From SAR202 cluster bacterium (GTDB lineage: Bacteria > Chloroflexota > Dehalococcoidia > UBA6926 > VFHL01), in NCBI GenBank assembly GCA_009392005.1, contig VFHL01000007.1, positions 1 to 64,000 on the forward strand: DNA of 64,000 nt, in the 5' to 3' direction. The notes beneath the pieces are model-generated. The model was not told the DNA's origin and made no database searches. It worked only from the letters and a program-made list of their open reading frames with translations. A program made the translations under genes and the position numbers. Position 1 is the first letter of the stretch. Every line of letters starts with the position of its first letter. Shown piece after piece: positions 25,357 through 35,583 of the stretch.

Positions 25357-26073
25357 ATGCGTTTTGCGGTAATCGTGTTCCCTGGCACATGGAGTGATAA
25401 AGACTGCGGTGACGTTTTGACCAATGTGTTCCATCAGGAAGTTGATTATGTCTGGCACAAAGAAACTGACCTATCATCTTATGATTGTGCGATACTTCCC
25501 GGCGGATTTTCGTACGGAGATTACCTACGCGCTGGGGCAATAGCGCGATTCTCACCAGTCATGGAACAAGTGACACAAATGGCAAATGACGGCCGCCTCG
25601 TGATCGGAATCTGCAACGGTTTTCAGATTTTATGCGAATCGGGCTTGCTACCTGGGGTCCTCACGCGAAACGCCCACCTACAATATCGATGCCAATGGAC
25701 ACAGTTACGGGTAGAAAATACACGTTTACCATTTACAAACAATTGTGAACAAGATCAAATTTTGAAAATTCCGATCTCCCATGGTGAAGGAAACTATTTT
25801 GCACCACCCGATATATTAGATAGGCTTAATCGAAATGGGCAAATCGCTTTTCGCTACTCAAACGCAAGTGGCAACATAACAGATGAAGACAATCCAAACG
25901 GCTCCCTAGACAACATTGCCGGCATTGTAAATGAAAACGGGAATGTCCTAGGCATGATGCCGCACCCTGAACGCTCCTGCGAAGCAAATCTTGGCAGCAT
26001 TGATGGCTCTTTCATCTTCGAATCCATGATTGACTCGTATCTTGCACAACAACCAGCCAAACTATCTACATGA
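25357..26073 (+). CDS. purQ: Phosphoribosylformylglycinamidine synthase subunit PurQ
   Basis: This 238-residue class I glutamine amidotransferase supplies ammonia to PurL in purine synthesis (FGAR to FGAM). It shows [18 protein letters not shown], the nucleophile elbow GICNGFQIL with the catalytic cysteine, ISHGEGNYF, and the His-Glu of the triad in [14 protein letters not shown] lies 9 nt before the ATG. The small-PurL system also needs PurS and PurL, neither of which is in the window. Its stop overlaps the start of the next gene (ATGA). Confidence 0.96.
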   Translation: MRFAVIVFPGTWSDKDCGDVLTNVFHQEVDYVWHKETDLSSYDCAILPGGFSYGDYLRAGAIARFSPVMEQVTQMANDGRLVIGICNGFQILCESGLLPGVLTRNAHLQYRCQWTQLRVENTRLPFTNNCEQDQILKIPISHGEGNYFAPPDILDRLNRNGQIAFRYSNASGNITDEDNPNGSLDNIAGIVNENGNVLGMMPHPERSCEANLGSIDGSFIFESMIDSYLAQQPAKLST

Positions 26074-26495
26074 TCGGAATATTATTTGCACTGATTGCGG
26101 CGACAGCATGGGCCGTATCGGCCATAGTTGCGAGGATCGGATTGCAACACATTGGAACACTCAATGCAACCTTTTTTTCATTGATCTCAAGCTTTATCGT
26201 GCTAACCATTGTTAGCCTAGCAATAGACCCTAGAGCGATTTTCGCTTTCCCGATCATTGCTATACCGTGGTTCATTGCTAACGGCACACTGAATTTCGTC
26301 TTCGGCCGCTTGTTCAATTATTCTAGTATTAACTACCTTGGTGTAGCACGAGCAACACCAATAATGGCAATCGCACCACTCATTTCAACTGGATTGGCAG
26401 TAGCCTTTTTCGATGAAAAAATAACTCCCCTACTTCTTGTAGGAACCACTTCAATCATTGTCGGGATAATCGCGATCGCAACGGACAACTCCTAA
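26070..26495 (+). CDS. Half-size EamA/DMT transporter subunit A
   Basis: This 141-residue protein is one EamA domain: about five hydrophobic helices ending with [17 protein letters not shown], with the domain-typical [25 protein letters not shown]. Full-length drug/metabolite transporters of this family carry two such domains in one chain. Here the first domain ends with a stop and the second is a separate gene starting 2 bp later in another frame. It overlaps the purQ stop by 4 bp. The pair most likely forms a heterodimer; the substrate is unknown. A sequencing frameshift breaking one gene is the alternative. Confidence 0.82.
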   Translation: MIGILFALIAATAWAVSAIVARIGLQHIGTLNATFFSLISSFIVLTIVSLAIDPRAIFAFPIIAIPWFIANGTLNFVFGRLFNYSSINYLGVARATPIMAIAPLISTGLAVAFFDEKITPLLLVGTTSIIVGIIAIATDNS

Positions 26496-26497
26496 CA

Positions 26498-26965
26498 ATG
26501 TCGATACCAAGCAAACCGGATAGACGTTCCAACTTTATCGGTATCTTTTTCGCTCTAAGTGCGGCTATATCCTACGGAATTAGTCAAGTCGTCGCAAAAA
26601 AAATCGTTACGGACTACGCGGAGCCACAGGTCGCAGCAGTGACCGGAATCTTCTTCGGAATGATCGGAATGTTTATCGTCGGATTAAAAGATCTACCCAA
26701 AGATCTAAAATCGCCCCGGCAAGCCCAAATGTTTATCGTTATCTCTGGAATATTTTCATCGATGGGCGTTCTATTTCTCTTCTTAGCTTTAGATCGATCA
26801 CCTGTCGTAGTGGTAACTCCCATCGCTGCAACAACTCCGTTGATAGCAATAGTCTTAAGCATCGTGTTTTTGCGATCGCTTGAAAAAGTCACCCTGCGGG
26901 TCATATTGGGAGCAGCATTAGTTGTGATCGGGATCGCTTTGGTAGTACTAGGGCGCTCAACATAA
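26498..26965 (+). CDS. Half-size EamA/DMT transporter subunit B
   Basis: This 155-residue protein is a single EamA domain: a hydrophilic N-terminus with several basic residues, then GIFFALSAAISYGISQVVAKK, a middle helix pair, and SPVVVVTPIAATTPLIAIVL followed by FLRSLEKVTLRVILGAALVV. It has its own ATG 2 bp after the stop of subunit A. The polar, Lys/Arg-containing N-terminus looks like a genuine protein start or a domain linker. The two genes are certainly co-transcribed. The role is transport of an unknown small metabolite. Confidence 0.82.
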   Translation: MSIPSKPDRRSNFIGIFFALSAAISYGISQVVAKKIVTDYAEPQVAAVTGIFFGMIGMFIVGLKDLPKDLKSPRQAQMFIVISGIFSSMGVLFLFLALDRSPVVVVTPIAATTPLIAIVLSIVFLRSLEKVTLRVILGAALVVIGIALVVLGRST

Positions 26966-26992
26966 CCTTCATCACTCGATCTAATCAACTCG

Positions 26993-28198
26993 TTATTGGG
27001 ATTTTGGTGCACCCTTTGGTCCTGTTTCTGGTAACAAAATTCCTGCAACAACAACCGTTAATGACCCTACCGCAAAAAAAGTGAAGGCCGGTGCATAGGA
27101 TCCCAAAATATCAGTCGTGAAACCAACCAAAATGGGTGACAGAAAACTTGCGAAATTACCAACCGCTAACGTTGCTGCCGTCATAACACCAACTTTTTCG
27201 GGAGTCATTCCACTTAATTCCATGGGAATCGTAAATATAGATGGCAGATAGATCCATCCCGCTATACCCATAACGATCACGCACAGATACATTAAGAGCA
27301 AAGAATCTAAAAATACTACTCCCAAACTCGCAACAGAAAAAATGATCCCCGGGAATATCAAGAACGGTCGCCGAAGGCCTAGTTTCGCTGGGAAAACACC
27401 GCCACAGATAGTCGCAACAATACCCACCACAGGCAAAATGCCCACAACATTACTAGCGTGAGTCAAAGACAATCCACGCACCTCATTAAAAAATACTGGT
27501 AGCCAAGTGCTGAATGCAACATACGCTGCAAACATTCCTGCAACAGCCAATTGCAACAGTATTGTTGATCTTAGTCGAACCACTTCAAATAAAACGCCAC
27601 GAGATGAAAATCCAATAGAATCCGACATAGAAGCATTTTCACGCCCAACAAACAACCACAAAACGAACCCTACAAACGTGAAAATGCCAAAAATACAAAA
27701 AACCCATTGCCAGCCTAGTAGAGATCCAACAGGAACGGCCAAAAACATGGAAATCGCAACACCAACACTCTGCGATGCAACGTTGATCCCATTAATTAAA
27801 GGTAATTCTTTGGGCGAAAACCACTGCGCAACCATCGCACTCGTCATCGGAAGAACTATCCCCGCACCCACTCCGAACAAAATACGTAGTAACAATAAAT
27901 TAGCAAAACTAGAATTCAATGGAATTAATACTCCTGATGACATTAATAAACACCCAAGAGCGAGTGATCTTTTTAATCCAATCTTAGGTGCAAGCACGCT
28001 AGCAGGGAGCATAATCATTGCCATCATTACCGTCACAGACGCGACAAGCAAACTAACAATCCCTCTCTCCAAACCAAAATCTTGCATAATGAATGGAAAA
28101 AGAGGGGCAGGCGCAAGGAAATTTAACCCAAGCGCTATTTGGATTGGCAAAAGGCTGCCTTCAACCACCCATCTGTACCGATTACTGTTGCTATCCAT
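26993..28198 (-). CDS. MFS transporter
   Basis: This 401-residue protein has about 12 hydrophobic segments. LAPKIGLKRSLALG (about residues 69-82) is the loop signature after TM2, and WLPVFFNEVRGLSLTHASNV starts the second half. The general look is of the cyanate/nitrate-permease-like or anion:cation symporter branches, but the substrate cannot be stated. It is the last gene of a minus-strand series (acyl-CoA synthetase subunit, MFS, HAD, MFS) with gaps of 6-66 bp, probably one operon. Confidence 0.86.
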   Translation of the reverse strand: MDSNSNRYRWVVEGSLLPIQIALGLNFLAPAPLFPFIMQDFGLERGIVSLLVASVTVMMAMIMLPASVLAPKIGLKRSLALGCLLMSSGVLIPLNSSFANLLLLRILFGVGAGIVLPMTSAMVAQWFSPKELPLINGINVASQSVGVAISMFLAVPVGSLLGWQWVFCIFGIFTFVGFVLWLFVGRENASMSDSIGFSSRGVLFEVVRLRSTILLQLAVAGMFAAYVAFSTWLPVFFNEVRGLSLTHASNVVGILPVVGIVATICGGVFPAKLGLRRPFLIFPGIIFSVASLGVVFLDSLLLMYLCVIVMGIAGWIYLPSIFTIPMELSGMTPEKVGVMTAATLAVGNFASFLSPILVGFTTDILGSYAPAFTFFAVGSLTVVVAGILLPETGPKGAPKSQ

Positions 28199-28258
28199 TG
28201 GTGGCTCTCTTATCTCGCCTTACAGATACCTTTTTAGAGTGCTAAATTACCAATATCA

Positions 28259-28984
28259 CTATGTACCAAATGAATCCGATTCAAATTCTATAATGATAGG
28301 GAAAAGATCCTCTAAAGATTCTATCTGAGGACAATCATCAGGAGCCAGAGAATGCCCAATACGATTGATAAGAACAGGACGGATTCCAGCCGCTCTCGCA
28401 CCTTGAATATCACTCTTGTATTGATCCCCGACATGGATTGCTTCACCCGCAGTGACATCCAATCGCTGAAGCGCCGCCTGAAAAAACACCGGGTCCGGTT
28501 TTGATACCCCAACTTGAAGGGAGCTGATCGCACAATCAATGTAATCAGAAAGAGACAGGGCATCAATCACTTGATCAATATCTTGATCCAAATTGGAAAG
28601 AATCCCAACCATTTTGCCTTCGGATTTCAGTTTCTCAAGCGTTGTTATTACATCCTCAAATAAGGCGAATTTTTGCGGAAGGTCTCGAAGCCTTGCGAAT
28701 ATTTTACTTGCGAATTCTAATGAAACATCCAAACCCGCCTTTTGTAATAAAACATGTTCGTAGTGCGAAAAGAAATCTTTCCTCTCGTCTAAGGATCTAT
28801 CCTTAATTGGCCAACGTTCATTTTCATCTGCCATATAATCATCAGCAAATGGATATGCTTGTGCTATTGACGCCTTGTCAATAGAAACACCTTCTTGAAA
28901 TAACATTTCTACCTGTGAGACTTCAGGTGCAGGATCAAAACGGCATAACGTGTTGTACAGATCAAAAAAAACTGCCTGAATCAC
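28259..28984 (-). CDS. HAD superfamily hydrolase (DxY type)
   Basis: This 241-residue HAD protein has motif I FFDLYNTLCRFDP, where the second aspartate of phosphatase-type DxD is tyrosine, as in haloacid dehalogenases (DxYGT). Motif II is GILSNLDQD, motif III VSKPDPVFFQ and motif IV HVGDQYKSDIQGARAAG. The start is GTG at 28984 with GAGGAAA ahead. The DxY pattern leaves open whether it is a phosphatase or a C-halogen hydrolase. It sits between two MFS genes in a likely operon. It is more divergent from the HAD pair at 16925-18262 than those are from each other. Confidence 0.87.
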   Translation of the reverse strand: MIQAVFFDLYNTLCRFDPAPEVSQVEMLFQEGVSIDKASIAQAYPFADDYMADENERWPIKDRSLDERKDFFSHYEHVLLQKAGLDVSLEFASKIFARLRDLPQKFALFEDVITTLEKLKSEGKMVGILSNLDQDIDQVIDALSLSDYIDCAISSLQVGVSKPDPVFFQAALQRLDVTAGEAIHVGDQYKSDIQGARAAGIRPVLINRIGHSLAPDDCPQIESLEDLFPIIIEFESDSFGT

Positions 28985-29050
28985 AAAAATATTTCCTCAT
29001 TAAATATTCTAACGTACTCCTTGGCTTTGGCATGGCCATTAAATATCCAT

Positions 29051-30313
29051 TTACTCAAATTTCCGTAAACTAGGCATGAAACCAAAAAGGATGACTCCAA
29101 CAACAGCGTAAACGATCCCACCCAGCATAACTGCATTTTGAATGCCAAGAACCGATGGTTCGGACAACGCTCCCATAAACATAACACCGATTGGTGAAAG
29201 TCCCATAGTAAAAACCCGCAAACTCATAACTCGTCCTCGTAGATGGTCAGGAGCCAGCAGTTGCATTGCAGTAATGTTTGTAGTTTGTGTAATCATCCCC
29301 ATAACACGCATAAAGAAAAGAATTACGAAAGAAATAACAAATACTTCGGAGCGAGAAAATGCCATCACCAAAAAAGAGAAACAGATCACTGCAAAAAACA
29401 ACAGTGCCCCACGTTTTTTGAAATTACTTAGGCTCACAGCAGTTAGGCTACCTACCGCACCACCCACCGCGGCTCCCGTCATTAGAACACCCAGCCCTTG
29501 GGCCCCACGGGTACCATCACCCAAACGCAAAATTTCGTCAGCAAATGCCGGTAACAAAAAACTATACGACTGCGCAAACAGAGCAGATGTCATTCCCAAT
29601 GCGACCAATCCTAACAAGGTTGGTTCTCCCCGTATGTGACGGAACCCCTCTATAAAACTACTACGGGCACTTTGATCCCCTGGAGATTTTTCTGTATTTT
29701 GCCAATCCAGTAAAACAATTGTAGTAACCGTGACTAGTTGAAGAATTGTAGTAAACCAAAATCCACCAGCTACTCCCACCAAAGGAATAAGAAGAGCACC
29801 GAGAGCGGGCCCAGCAACACCAGGCCACGTTTGTGCGGCTGAATCTAAAGCAACCGCGTTAGGCAATGTTTTACGATCTACAACATCAGCAACCATTGCT
29901 AAATGCCCAGGCCGTCCAAAAGATTGGATCACACCACTGCAAACAGAGGAGATGATAAAATGCCACCACTGAATCAGATCCAACGTAAGAAGCAATGACA
30001 CAACCGCCCACAAAATAACCAAAAGCGTTTCAGTAACTATTAGAAGTTTTTTTCTGTCTATTTTATCCGCCACAATGCCACCAATGAATGGCATAAAAAG
30101 CATCGGCCAAGACAAAGAGGAAATAACTACGCCCATAAGTAACGGAGAATCAGTAAGTTGCCACACTACCCAAGCTCTTAGGAAAACACGCATCATCCGA
30201 CCCATATTTGAAGAAAATCTGCCTGTCCATAAAAGTCGGAAGTTTCTGTGCTCGAATGCAACAAGCATTCGCAACAACTGATCCGCTGAATGTTTTAAAC
30301 CGATATTTGCCAT
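29051..30313 (-). CDS. MFS transporter, EntS-like
   Basis: This 420-residue protein begins with FEHRNFRLLWTGRFSSNMGR, the typical start of MFS_3 (enterobactin-exporter-like) proteins, followed by GGIVADKIDRKKLLIV and, in the second half, PDHLRGRVMSLRVFTMGLSP. About 12 membrane segments are visible. Such proteins are usually exporters of lipophilic compounds or siderophores. It is a paralogue of the protein at 20449-21717. It begins 6 bp after the acyl-CoA synthetase subunit gene, so the two are co-transcribed. Confidence 0.88.
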   Translation of the reverse strand: MANIGLKHSADQLLRMLVAFEHRNFRLLWTGRFSSNMGRMMRVFLRAWVVWQLTDSPLLMGVVISSLSWPMLFMPFIGGIVADKIDRKKLLIVTETLLVILWAVVSLLLTLDLIQWWHFIISSVCSGVIQSFGRPGHLAMVADVVDRKTLPNAVALDSAAQTWPGVAGPALGALLIPLVGVAGGFWFTTILQLVTVTTIVLLDWQNTEKSPGDQSARSSFIEGFRHIRGEPTLLGLVALGMTSALFAQSYSFLLPAFADEILRLGDGTRGAQGLGVLMTGAAVGGAVGSLTAVSLSNFKKRGALLFFAVICFSFLVMAFSRSEVFVISFVILFFMRVMGMITQTTNITAMQLLAPDHLRGRVMSLRVFTMGLSPIGVMFMGALSEPSVLGIQNAVMLGGIVYAVVGVILFGFMPSLRKFE

Positions 30314-30319
30314 GCGAAT

Positions 30320-31747
30320 TTATTCAGTGCCAACATCAGCCCGAAAACTGAGATATTGATATGCGTTACGAAGAGCTTTCGCGCCACGCTCAACACCATC
30401 AATAACTGGTACTCCAGCATCCAGTAATCTCTTAGATATATCCGACAGCACATCAGCGGGAGCCTCTGGGTACCTTTCTGCGATTATTACCACATAAGGT
30501 TTTGTAGCACGTTGAGCAAAACTCAACATTGTAGCCAGCCTAGCTTCACGCAACACTGCATCTTCGCTTTCGGTGGGACCAATTTGAGGAGACCACTCAT
30601 GGACAATAGCATCAATTTCTTCTGCTTGATCTAATCCATCAAGAACATTAGCCGCAAATTCCTCTAAGCGATTGAAGGAAGTTGATTCAATGGGATTGTT
30701 ATAATTGATCATTGGCGATTCGTACTGTTCTTTCATTGGAACTTGAGAGATCTCTGATAGAAGAGGGATTTTGAAGCCTTGTTTCGAAAAGTAATTCGCC
30801 ATCTGTGTTGCTCGACCACCAGATATGGAGTACAGACCCAAATTCAACCCAGACATGGCGGGAACATTCAACAAAATTGTTGCTGTATCGATGATCTCTT
30901 TCGCACTATCAACTTTGACAGCCCCACACTGAGTAAGTAGTCCTTCATAAACTTGTTGAGACCCCACAGTTGACCCCGAATGAGATGCTGTCGCTCTTGC
31001 AGAATCTTCAGTTTCCCCGACTTTCCAAACTAAAACTGGCTTTCGTGCTGCCGTTTTTTTCAGCGAAGCGTAAAATGCACGTCCATCCCGGATGCCCTCA
31101 AGAAACATGCCGACCACACGTGTCTGCTCATCTTGTTCGAAATAGTCAAGATAATCGGATGAGTCAAGAACAATTCCATTCCCCATGCTAACAACTTTAC
31201 TGATCGGCACACCATTATCTTCAGCCTCAGCCATAAAAGAGTTAGCTGCGATCCCACTTTGACTAATGAAACCAATATGGCCTGCTTCCCATTCCTCGCG
31301 ACCATCACCAAAACCGGTATCCGGATTATAAATGCCCAAACAATTAGGACCAACAAGAAGAATTCCAGAATCAACTGCCATTTTCCGAATCTTTTCTTCT
31401 AACTCAATCCCAAGTTCTGATCCAGTTTCGCTGAACCCAGAAGTAAACATTTGAACACCAATAACACCTTTATCGATACAATCCTGCATCACGAAAGGTG
31501 TAACATTAGCCGGAACAGTAACACTAACGAAATCCACTGGTTCAGGAATATCGACAAGACTAGCATAACTTTTAATCCCTAATGCCTCTGCACCAGCCCA
31601 TTCTGTCTTATCAATATTGACGTTATAAATCGGCCCGGGAAATCGGAGCGCGCGCCTTAGCCAACTATAATTATTTTCACGTTTCGCTCCAACAACAGCA
31701 ACAGAACGAGGGTAAAAAATTCTACTTAGACGATGCTCTTGATCCAT
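30320..31747 (-). CDS. ADP-forming acyl-CoA synthetase alpha subunit-like protein
   Basis: This 475-residue protein has a CoA-binding Rossmann domain (FYPRSVAVVGAK at the N-terminus) followed by succinyl-CoA-ligase-like domains: GPNCLGIYNP, GHIGFISQSGIAANSF, and RATASHSGSTVGSQQ with the phosphorylatable histidine. This is the alpha half of NDP-forming acyl-CoA synthetases, which interconvert acyl-CoA + ADP + Pi with acid + CoA + ATP. The ATP-grasp beta domain is missing, as in two-subunit enzymes, and no beta gene is nearby. It leads a likely operon with two MFS genes and a HAD protein. The substrate is unknown; a degenerate paralogue with a binding role is possible. Confidence 0.85.
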   Translation of the reverse strand: MDQEHRLSRIFYPRSVAVVGAKRENNYSWLRRALRFPGPIYNVNIDKTEWAGAEALGIKSYASLVDIPEPVDFVSVTVPANVTPFVMQDCIDKGVIGVQMFTSGFSETGSELGIELEEKIRKMAVDSGILLVGPNCLGIYNPDTGFGDGREEWEAGHIGFISQSGIAANSFMAEAEDNGVPISKVVSMGNGIVLDSSDYLDYFEQDEQTRVVGMFLEGIRDGRAFYASLKKTAARKPVLVWKVGETEDSARATASHSGSTVGSQQVYEGLLTQCGAVKVDSAKEIIDTATILLNVPAMSGLNLGLYSISGGRATQMANYFSKQGFKIPLLSEISQVPMKEQYESPMINYNNPIESTSFNRLEEFAANVLDGLDQAEEIDAIVHEWSPQIGPTESEDAVLREARLATMLSFAQRATKPYVVIIAERYPEAPADVLSDISKRLLDAGVPVIDGVERGAKALRNAYQYLSFRADVGTE

Positions 31748-31919
31748 GCAACTTCAACCTCATTTTTTAAAATGCGCCGACCCCACTTAAACCACACCGA
31801 ATTGATTATTGTTAAGTGAAATACCATTCTACAAGGTTTACACAATTTAACAAATTAAATGCAATGCGTACGAAAAGACATTGATCGATTCCAAATAAAT
31901 TCCCTGAAATGCTTCTGAA

Positions 31920-34900
31920 TTAGTCCACTGAATCAATGACTGTTTGATGAGATCCCTGGTTGCCTGTCATTCTTTCAAGAAATTCGATTAACCTATCACG
32001 CCAAGCATGGCTTGATCTTGCCACACCACCTAATTTGGCTGCACGGTTACCGATTACTACGTCAGGAAACTTAAGAGCCAAATCGTTCCGGTCCCACCCA
32101 ATACCCTCGCTTAACCGTATTGAAATTCCTGATCCAGATTTGTCAATTGATGCAACACCCGCCATAAAAGCGAGAATGCGAATATTCATTACAAACAAGA
32201 TATCTTCAACTGGCCTAGGCAACATACCAAAACGATCAGAGAGATCGTGTTTTATATCCTCGATCTCATCAATCGAACGTACGTTTGCCAACCTCCGGTA
32301 AACAGATAACCTCGTGACCAAGTCGTCGATATAGTTTTCCGGAACATATGCATCCACCGGAAGATCGACCGTTATGCGCGGATACGATAACGTGAATTGT
32401 GATTGTAGATCCGTGAAGCCTGTTTCATCTTGGCCAAGTTTCAAGCGCGCCACTTCTTCTGACAAAATCCTAGTGTAAAGATCAAAACCCACCGAAATTA
32501 TGTGCCCACTTTGTTCAGTACCCAACAGGCTTCCAGCGCCCCTAATCTCGAGATCTTTCATTGCGATACGAAAACCTGCTCCCAATTCTGTGGCGTCAAG
32601 AATTGTCTTCAATCTCTTCTCTGCAATTTCAGATAAAACTTTATCTTGTCTGTAAAAAAAATAGGAGTATGCCCTAAGTTGGCCACGACCAACTCGGCCT
32701 CGTAGCTGATACAACTGAGACAATCCAAATCTTTCAGCATCATTGACTATCAAAGTGTTCGCATTCGAGATATCTAATCCGGATTGAATGATTGTGGTAC
32801 AGATCAATACATCCAAAAAACCTGCACCAAAATCGACCATCACACTCTCAAGTTCGTCTGATGACATTTGTCCATGACCAACAGCAATTTTTGCCTCCGG
32901 GACGAGTGATCGGATTTTTTTTGCCATTAAATGAATGTCTTTAACACGGTTATGAACAAAATATACCTGTCCTCCCCTATCGAGCTCACGAAGAATCGCT
33001 TCACGCAGCAGAATTTCATCGAATTCTGCGACATAAGTTTTAATTGGGACCCGTTCATGTGGAGGTGTTTGAATGGTGCTCATGTCGCGGACTCCGACGA
33101 GTGCCATGTGTAAAGTTCTTGGGATCGGTGTGGCCGTCAGGGTCAATACATCAACGTCACGCCTCAAACTTTTCAATTTTTCCTTGTGCATTACACCGAA
33201 TCGCTGTTCCTCATCAATAATCACGAGCCCAAGATTCTTGAAAGAGATGTCATTTTGCAAAAGCCGATGAGTGCCAACAACAATATCAATTTCTCCCTCG
33301 CGAATTTGATCAACAGCATCTTTCTGGTCACTCTGATTAACAAACCGAGACAAAACAGAAACTTTGAATGGGTAAGGCCTCAATCTCTGTGAAAATGTAT
33401 TGAAATGTTGCTGCGCGAGAACGGTGGTTGGCACTAGAACCGCAACTTGCATCCCTGACATCACTGCTTTGAAAGCAGCTCGAAGCGCGACCTCTGTTTT
33501 ACCATAACCAACATCGCCACAAACCAAACGGTCCATGGGACGTTCAGACTCCATATCTGACTTGATTTGATAAATGGCATCTATCTGATCAGGCGTTTCG
33601 TCGTATGGAAAACCCGCTTCCATTTCCTGTTGCCATGCGGTATCAGACTCAAATGATATCCCCCGCTCCAACTCACGAACAGCATACAAATCAACCAATT
33701 CTTGCGCAAAGATACGGGCAGAATCTTTTACTTTATCTTTAATTCGCGACCATTCTTGGGTACCAATTCTCGTCAAGACCGGAGCCCGACCGCCACCAGC
33801 ATATTTACTGACTCGATCCATTTGGTCTGTTGGCACATATAATTTATCTTCGTCGGCGTACTGCAAAACCAAATATTCTCGCTCAACATCATCCAATTTT
33901 TCTCTGATTACAGAATTGAATTTTGCAATGCCATGCTCAACATGAACAACAAAATCCCCAGGAACCATGTCTGCAACAAATGCATCGTTACGGACAGTCC
34001 GGCGTTTTATTCTCGTCGCCCGTTTAATAACGCCAAAAACTTCTGCATCTGTAAAAAAGATCGTGTCTTCACCGAGCGACCAGCCTTCGTGAATAAGATT
34101 TGACGTACTGGATAACAAAGTAAACGAATTAACAGGTGGTAACTGATCTAAATCTTGTATGACCGGTGCGGAAATACCAGCAGCCTCAAACACCTCTGAC
34201 AAGCGATAGGCTTGATTCGATACGACAACTACTCGAACCCCCTTGATCAGCAAATCACGGACACCCTCGATTATCATGTCAAATTTACCACCAAAACCTG
34301 GAGCCAAGGAAAATGGTATACGCGTTACATTTGTGTCATCAACAAAACGCTCAATTGTGATAAGACGGGATTGCAAATCAAAGAATTTGAATAATTCTAA
34401 CGGTGACAAATAAGGTTTTGGAAAACCCGTTGGTACCTGGGAGCGTTCTAATTGCCCCTCATAAATACCCTTAGCCTGTAATTCCATATCATCCAATAAA
34501 GCCTCCAAATTTGAAGCCCTATCGATTATTAAACACCCATCAGGAGGGATGTAATCCAAAAGAGTAGCAGAATGAAAAAGTGGCGTATAAAATGCAGCAT
34601 CTTCAAACCAATGACCTTGAAATAAACCGTCTATATCGGTCTCATATTTCGACTGAATGTCAGGTTGAAGATTAGAAAAATCGAGTGAACCTAATGGATC
34701 TTCAGTACCATCAATAATCAACTCTCGTGCGGGAGCGATCTCAAGACTCGAAACAGAATTTAGAGAACGCTGTGTCTCCGGGTCGAAAACACGAATATCC
34801 TCTACTCGATTACCGAAAAATTCAATTCTACGAGGCAAGTCAGAATTGGAGGGAAAAATATCAAGTAAACCACCCCTACGACTGAAAGTACCAGGGACTT

Positions 34901-35498
34901 CTGTTGCCGGTACCGATTGATAACCCATTTGAATCCATTTCCCAATTACAGCATCCATACTCGCCATCTGGCCAATAGACATTCCATGCATCGAATTACG
35001 AAAGCTTAAAGGATCAAGGGTTTTTTGAATGACCGCAGTGCCGCAAGCAATTACAAGAGGCGCAAGTCGTCGATCAAAGCCACTACTGCCTCCAATCGCC
35101 TCGCCATCCGTGGCCCTCCCATAATCAGTCTCAGTGATGAGATTAAGATTGACCAAAGCTTCAAAAACCTGCATTCGACCCCTGACCGTATTTATATCTG
35201 TCGTCAAACGTTCATAGGGTAAGCTATCAGGCTCTGGATAAAGAAAAACATGTTTAGCATCGGTTGGGTCAAGCCAAACGACAACCTGCTCAAACAAGTT
35301 CCTTGCCTCCTCAGGAGACGGGAGGATTACAAACATGGGACGCTTCAGTTCACGCCACAATGCAGCTACAGTAAATGGTTTCGCAGCATCCATTACTGAA
35401 ATTTTCTGTGGACTCAATTCATCAAGCATCATTTCCTCAAGAACATGCTTGTATTCAGGAGTCACGCTAAGAACATTAAGAAGACCGCTCAAACTCAT
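31920..35498 (-). CDS. mfd: Transcription-repair coupling factor Mfd
   Basis: This protein of about 1192 residues removes RNA polymerase stalled at DNA damage and recruits UvrA. The N-terminal UvrB-like region (GTFSRRGGLLDIFP near 205-215) is followed by the RNA-polymerase-interaction domain (VPGDFVVHVEHGIAKF, about 512-527). The SF2 translocase has CGDVGYGKTEVA (Walker A, about 660), IIDEEQRFGV (about 760) and TATPIPRTLHMAL. The TRCF domain closes the C-terminus. The ATG at 35498 is preferred over the upstream TTG at 35525 because AAGGC lies 8 nt ahead. Length is normal for the family. rph is immediately upstream. Confidence 0.97.
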   Translation of the reverse strand: MSLSGLLNVLSVTPEYKHVLEEMMLDELSPQKISVMDAAKPFTVAALWRELKRPMFVILPSPEEARNLFEQVVVWLDPTDAKHVFLYPEPDSLPYERLTTDINTVRGRMQVFEALVNLNLITETDYGRATDGEAIGGSSGFDRRLAPLVIACGTAVIQKTLDPLSFRNSMHGMSIGQMASMDAVIGKWIQMGYQSVPATEVPGTFSRRGGLLDIFPSNSDLPRRIEFFGNRVEDIRVFDPETQRSLNSVSSLEIAPARELIIDGTEDPLGSLDFSNLQPDIQSKYETDIDGLFQGHWFEDAAFYTPLFHSATLLDYIPPDGCLIIDRASNLEALLDDMELQAKGIYEGQLERSQVPTGFPKPYLSPLELFKFFDLQSRLITIERFVDDTNVTRIPFSLAPGFGGKFDMIIEGVRDLLIKGVRVVVVSNQAYRLSEVFEAAGISAPVIQDLDQLPPVNSFTLLSSTSNLIHEGWSLGEDTIFFTDAEVFGVIKRATRIKRRTVRNDAFVADMVPGDFVVHVEHGIAKFNSVIREKLDDVEREYLVLQYADEDKLYVPTDQMDRVSKYAGGGRAPVLTRIGTQEWSRIKDKVKDSARIFAQELVDLYAVRELERGISFESDTAWQQEMEAGFPYDETPDQIDAIYQIKSDMESERPMDRLVCGDVGYGKTEVALRAAFKAVMSGMQVAVLVPTTVLAQQHFNTFSQRLRPYPFKVSVLSRFVNQSDQKDAVDQIREGEIDIVVGTHRLLQNDISFKNLGLVIIDEEQRFGVMHKEKLKSLRRDVDVLTLTATPIPRTLHMALVGVRDMSTIQTPPHERVPIKTYVAEFDEILLREAILRELDRGGQVYFVHNRVKDIHLMAKKIRSLVPEAKIAVGHGQMSSDELESVMVDFGAGFLDVLICTTIIQSGLDISNANTLIVNDAERFGLSQLYQLRGRVGRGQLRAYSYFFYRQDKVLSEIAEKRLKTILDATELGAGFRIAMKDLEIRGAGSLLGTEQSGHIISVGFDLYTRILSEEVARLKLGQDETGFTDLQSQFTLSYPRITVDLPVDAYVPENYIDDLVTRLSVYRRLANVRSIDEIEDIKHDLSDRFGMLPRPVEDILFVMNIRILAFMAGVASIDKSGSGISIRLSEGIGWDRNDLALKFPDVVIGNRAAKLGGVARSSHAWRDRLIEFLERMTGNQGSHQTVIDSVD

Positions 35499-35583
35499 AT
35501 CATCTGCCTTGAATTCCCATCTCAAGAATGAATCAACTAAGAACCAACATCATGATAAACAGGTCCTCTAAAATGACCATAAA

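Noticed and set aside
27507-28328. 273-codon plus-strand frame
   Set aside because: It is antisense to the MFS gene at 26993-28198, with the Asn/Thr/Pro-rich composition of such shadows.
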